Position numbers and translations under genes: made by a program. Below are positions 61,404 through 64,000 of a DNA stretch of 64,000 nt, piece by piece. This DNA comes from Acidianus hospitalis. GTDB lineage: Archaea > Thermoproteota > Thermoprotei_A > Sulfolobales > Sulfolobaceae. The notes beneath the pieces are model-generated. The model saw nothing but the letters and a program-made list of their open reading frames with translations. It ran no database searches and had not been told where the DNA came from. Every line of letters starts with the position of its first letter. Position 1 is the stretch's first letter. The stretch covers positions 1 through 64,000 of the forward strand of contig JAWDOK010000007.1 in the NCBI GenBank assembly GCA_046533895.1. The letters run 5' to 3'.

Positions 61404-61952
61404 ATGAGGTTATTCATTGCAATAAAAGTTCCACAATTCCAAAAACTGAATGATGTCTATAATGAGATTAAATTAAGTGGAGCAGATGTAAAGCTTGTAG
61501 AGACAGATAATATACACATAACCCTAATCTTCATTGGAGAAGTACCTGACAATAAAGTCGACTTAGTAAAAGAAGCGGTATCGTTGCTTCAATTCAATAA
61601 ATTTAAAATAGCCATGAAAGGAATGGGAGCATTTCCAAGCATTACAAAGCCTAGAGTTGTATGGGTTGGAATTTCAGAAGGATTCCCTCAACTTAGGGAG
61701 ATAAGGTCTTTTTTATTAAAAGAGCTTAGAAGTAGAGGAATTAGACCAGAAGATGAGAAAGAGTTCGTCCCTCACATAACCTTGGGTAGAGTAAAAGGTC
61801 CTTCAAATCTATTTAACTTAGCAAACGTTATTAATCAGCATTATAACGATTACTTCGGAGATTTTATAGTTGATAAAGTTATACTTTATAAAAGTACTTT
61901 AACACCAAAAGGCCCAATTTACGATGAAATTTTAGGAGTGGCTGGAAAATGA
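61404..61952 (+). CDS. thpR: RNA 2',3'-cyclic phosphodiesterase (ThpR)
   Basis: A 182-residue 2H phosphoesterase with the motif pair HITLIFIGEV (about residue 44) and HITLGRVKG (about 130). Opens 2',3'-cyclic phosphates of RNA and may act on spliced tRNA ends, relevant since several tRNAs here have introns. Overlaps cca by four bases. Confidence 0.93.
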   Translation: MRLFIAIKVPQFQKLNDVYNEIKLSGADVKLVETDNIHITLIFIGEVPDNKVDLVKEAVSLLQFNKFKIAMKGMGAFPSITKPRVVWVGISEGFPQLREIRSFLLKELRSRGIRPEDEKEFVPHITLGRVKGPSNLFNLANVINQHYNDYFGDFIVDKVILYKSTLTPKGPIYDEILGVAGK

Positions 61953-63202
61953 GCGAAGAGCTTCTAAAGAAAGTTTTAGATAAAATAAAACCTACAAGGG
62001 AAGACGAGGAGAAGGTTAAGTTAATAGTAAATGAAGTCATTGAGAAACTTAACGGCCTAGATGCAGAAATTCATGGGTCTTTTAGGAAAGGAACGTGGTT
62101 AAAGGGCGATGCAGACGTTGACGTATTCGTGTTCTTTCCTAAGAATGTGGGAAAGGAATATATATCTACAGATGCAATTAAAATTTTGAGAGACAGATTA
62201 TCTGGATTTGATATTACAACTGCTTATGCAGAACATCCTTACTTAATTGTTAATCATAAGGGTATTGAGATTGATATTGTTCCTGCTTTAAAAATTGAGG
62301 AAGGAGAAAAACCAATTACTGCAGTAGATAGGACGCCTTTCCATACAGAATTTATAAATTCCCATTTAAGTGAGGAGCAAAAAGACGAAGTACGCCTACT
62401 AAAGAGGTTTATGAAAGGAATAGGAGTTTACGGTGCAGAAATAAAAGTTAGGGGATTTTCAGGATATGTTACCGAGTTACTTGTAGTAAAGTTTGGCAGT
62501 TTTCTGGAAGTTTTAAAGAACTCCTCAAAATGGAAGCCTCCGGTTAAAATTTTCATTGTAAAGCCAGAAAGGGATTTTAAATGCCCCTTAATTTTACCAG
62601 ATCCAGTAGATCCATCCAGGAACGCTGGAGCAGCAGTTTCTCTCAAGAGATTAGCAGAATTTTCTATAGCCTCTAGGTACTTTCTTAAGAATCCTTCCGA
62701 AAAGTTCTTCTTCCCACCGGAGCCAGCTGGGGAGAAGATAAAAGGAGACGTTTTAGTTACTAAGATAGAGATTCTAGATAATAACGTAGTAGAGGATTTA
62801 CTTTGGGGTCAAATAAATAAATCTGTTGAAAAGATCTTTAACATTCTAAGGAATCATGGATATAGAGTTATAGATGTTCAAGCATATGGTGATATAAAGA
62901 ATCTCTTGTTTGCTTTACAGCTTGAAAGTAAAGAAATAGGCAATTACAAGTTAAACCAAGGTCCTCCATTTTATATGAATTTAGACGATTTTATTAGTAA
63001 AAATGATAATATATGGGTTGGAGAAGACGGAAGACTTTACTCAATTAAAGAGAGGAGAAATGATAAAATTGAAGATATAGTTAAGTCCGCTATATCGCTG
63101 AAATACAATTATAAAGTCGTGGAACAATATTGGTTAGATAGAGAGCCAAAGGAGCCATGCTTAAAGGCATTCCTGAGGAAAACTCCAACTTGGTTGAAAT
63201 AA
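61949..63202 (+). CDS. cca: tRNA CCA-adding enzyme, class I
   Basis: A 417-residue archaeal CCA-nucleotidyltransferase: head domain with GSFRKGTWLKGDADVDVFVFF (catalytic Asp pair) and EIDIVPALK; neck with RLLKRFMKGIGVYG; LPDPVDPSRNAGAAVS; tail. Adds CCA to the tRNAs, of which five of six here lack it. Confidence 0.96.
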   Translation: MSEELLKKVLDKIKPTREDEEKVKLIVNEVIEKLNGLDAEIHGSFRKGTWLKGDADVDVFVFFPKNVGKEYISTDAIKILRDRLSGFDITTAYAEHPYLIVNHKGIEIDIVPALKIEEGEKPITAVDRTPFHTEFINSHLSEEQKDEVRLLKRFMKGIGVYGAEIKVRGFSGYVTELLVVKFGSFLEVLKNSSKWKPPVKIFIVKPERDFKCPLILPDPVDPSRNAGAAVSLKRLAEFSIASRYFLKNPSEKFFFPPEPAGEKIKGDVLVTKIEILDNNVVEDLLWGQINKSVEKIFNILRNHGYRVIDVQAYGDIKNLLFALQLESKEIGNYKLNQGPPFYMNLDDFISKNDNIWVGEDGRLYSIKERRNDKIEDIVKSAISLKYNYKVVEQYWLDREPKEPCLKAFLRKTPTWLK

Positions 63203-63795
63203 GCAAATTCATTTATCCAAAGTACTCTAAATATGTAGAGGAAGAATTAAGGAGTGCAGGGATTTATTATGCCTATTCTTTTGGTAATGTTAGTCTTGGA
63301 AGGGTTAACGTAATAGGCAAAGGCAAGACTGGAATAGTAGTTTATATAGGAGAAGGAAAGGTTGTTAAAATAAGAAGAACTGACTCTCCAAAAAATAGTC
63401 TAGAATTAGAGGCAAAAATTCAAGAGATATCTTATCCTTCTGCGCCTAAGGTATTCGATTATGGAGTTAATTATATTATTATGGAATATGTAAACGGTAG
63501 CCCTCTTACTAGGTATGATTTAAGATATTTAGGAGATCTTTTAATTAGGGCTAAATATCTTGAAGACGTACACGTACAACATGAGGAGATATCAAGACCT
63601 TGGAAAAACGTTTTAATTACTCAAGCAAGGACTTACATCATAGATTATGATTCTGCATCGATTAAGGAGAGACCTTTAAATGTTACAAAGATATTATCTG
63701 CTTTTGGATTTTATCAACTAGGAGAAAAATATAAAAGAAATGAAATAGAATTCGAAGAAATTATTAATTTTATTAAAGAACTAAGAAGTAGCTAA
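63157..63795 (+). CDS. RIO/Bud32-like protein kinase
   Basis: A 212-residue atypical kinase: IGKGKTGIVVYIGEG (glycine loop), KVVKIRRTD (lysine), LELEAKIQEI, IIMEYVNGSPL (hinge), HEEISRPWKNVLIT (catalytic loop, Glu near HRD Asp, Asn kept) and YIIDYDSAS (metal). ATG 63157 gives a 46-base overlap with cca; TTG 63190 would reduce it to 13. The partner is unknown. Confidence 0.75.
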   Translation: MLKGIPEENSNLVEISKFIYPKYSKYVEEELRSAGIYYAYSFGNVSLGRVNVIGKGKTGIVVYIGEGKVVKIRRTDSPKNSLELEAKIQEISYPSAPKVFDYGVNYIIMEYVNGSPLTRYDLRYLGDLLIRAKYLEDVHVQHEEISRPWKNVLITQARTYIIDYDSASIKERPLNVTKILSAFGFYQLGEKYKRNEIEFEEIINFIKELRSS

Positions 63796-64000
63796 AATTG
63801 CTTTCTTTCTTAACGTTATTTTAATTTCGCTTAGAGATGGCACTCCTAGCGGATGTCCACATTTTGGACATTTTCCACCATATATTGACTTTATTTCTGA
63901 AGGAGTTCTTACACCGTAAAAGTCTTGCCCTACCTTTTCAAACCTATATAACTCATACCCACAGTTTTTACAAACGTATCTTACTGGGATTTTGCAACAC
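63781..64000 (-). CDS. Zinc-ribbon protein (partial)
   Basis: A leftward frame ending at 63781 and running off the window. Visible residues include YVCKNCGYELYRFEKVGQDF and GGKCPKCGHPLGVPSL, with two CxxC pairs, so it is a zinc ribbon; a CCK near the window edge may belong to it. The start is outside the window. It overlaps the convergent kinase by 15 bases. Confidence 0.75.
   Translation of the reverse strand, partial: CCKIPVRYVCKNCGYELYRFEKVGQDFYGVRTPSEIKSIYGGKCPKCGHPLGVPSLSEIKITLRKKAILATS

Overview
The window is a chromosomal segment of an AT-rich, thermoacidophilic crenarchaeon of the order Sulfolobales. The evidence is the Sulfolobus-type PCNA2-PriS-Gins15 replication cluster, a pyruvoyl arginine decarboxylase beside an archaeal mevalonate cluster, intron-bearing tRNAs, many leaderless genes with a TATA box about 26 bases before the start codon, and GGTGA ribosome binding sites. 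Genus cannot be fixed from the sequence alone.

Layout. Bases 1-5900, between tRNA-Met and tRNA-Thr, are an accessory region: small orphan genes, DNA-binding proteins (AbrB, winged helix, HTH), a copied promoter plus gene start, a broken cysteine-rich gene, a probable IS200/IS605-type end, large hairpins, a retropepsin-like protease coupled to a triple-repeat protein, and a membrane protein followed by a stub paralogue. Bases 6000-15500 hold tRNA-Gln, the pgk-gapdh-usp operon, glyA, the mevalonate cluster (HMG-CoA synthase, thiolase homologue, DUF35 protein, HMG-CoA reductase), arginine decarboxylase and tRNA-Arg. Bases 15500-25850 are one long leftward translation/secretion cluster: rps19e, pdcd5, rpl39e, rpl31e, eif6, rpl18a, prefoldin alpha, ftsY, secE, nusG, rpl11, rpl1, P0, L12, alaS and a DUF434 gene. 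Bases 25900-50000 are mixed metabolism: nicotinate phosphoribosyltransferase, PhoU-like regulator, DsrE-TusA pair, cysteine synthase, MoaA, peptidase, FolE, glutamine synthetase, thioredoxin, an acyl-CoA ligase-like enzyme, RFAP synthase, an RNA methylase, XerA, cobalamin adenosyltransferase and an oxyanion ABC transporter. After tRNA-Ile and tRNA-Gly, bases 50250-64000 carry AglB, nop10-eif2a-rps27e-rpl44e-gins15-priS-pcna2, a GPN GTPase, PRPP synthase, a Trm11-like methylase, RNase Z, and RNA end-processing genes (ThpR, CCA-adding enzyme).

How the genes connect. The leftward blocks couple ribosome assembly, protein targeting and replication. The mevalonate block supplies isoprenoid lipids, although its thiolase homologue lacks the usual catalytic cysteine. 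FolE and RFAP synthase point to a methanopterin-like pterin. RNase Z, the CCA enzyme and Trm11 serve the tRNAs, four of which here contain 11-14 base introns.

The most unusual signals are: three conserved genes (pgk, ftsY, a UPF0200 kinase) whose conserved N-termini have no in-frame ATG, GTG or TTG; the thiolase lacking its catalytic Cys; the copied promoter cassette with a decayed gene; the protease/repeat-protein pair with perfect internal DNA repeats; and an IS-like remnant next to a GC-rich hairpin. No rRNA, CRISPR array or intact mobile element was seen.
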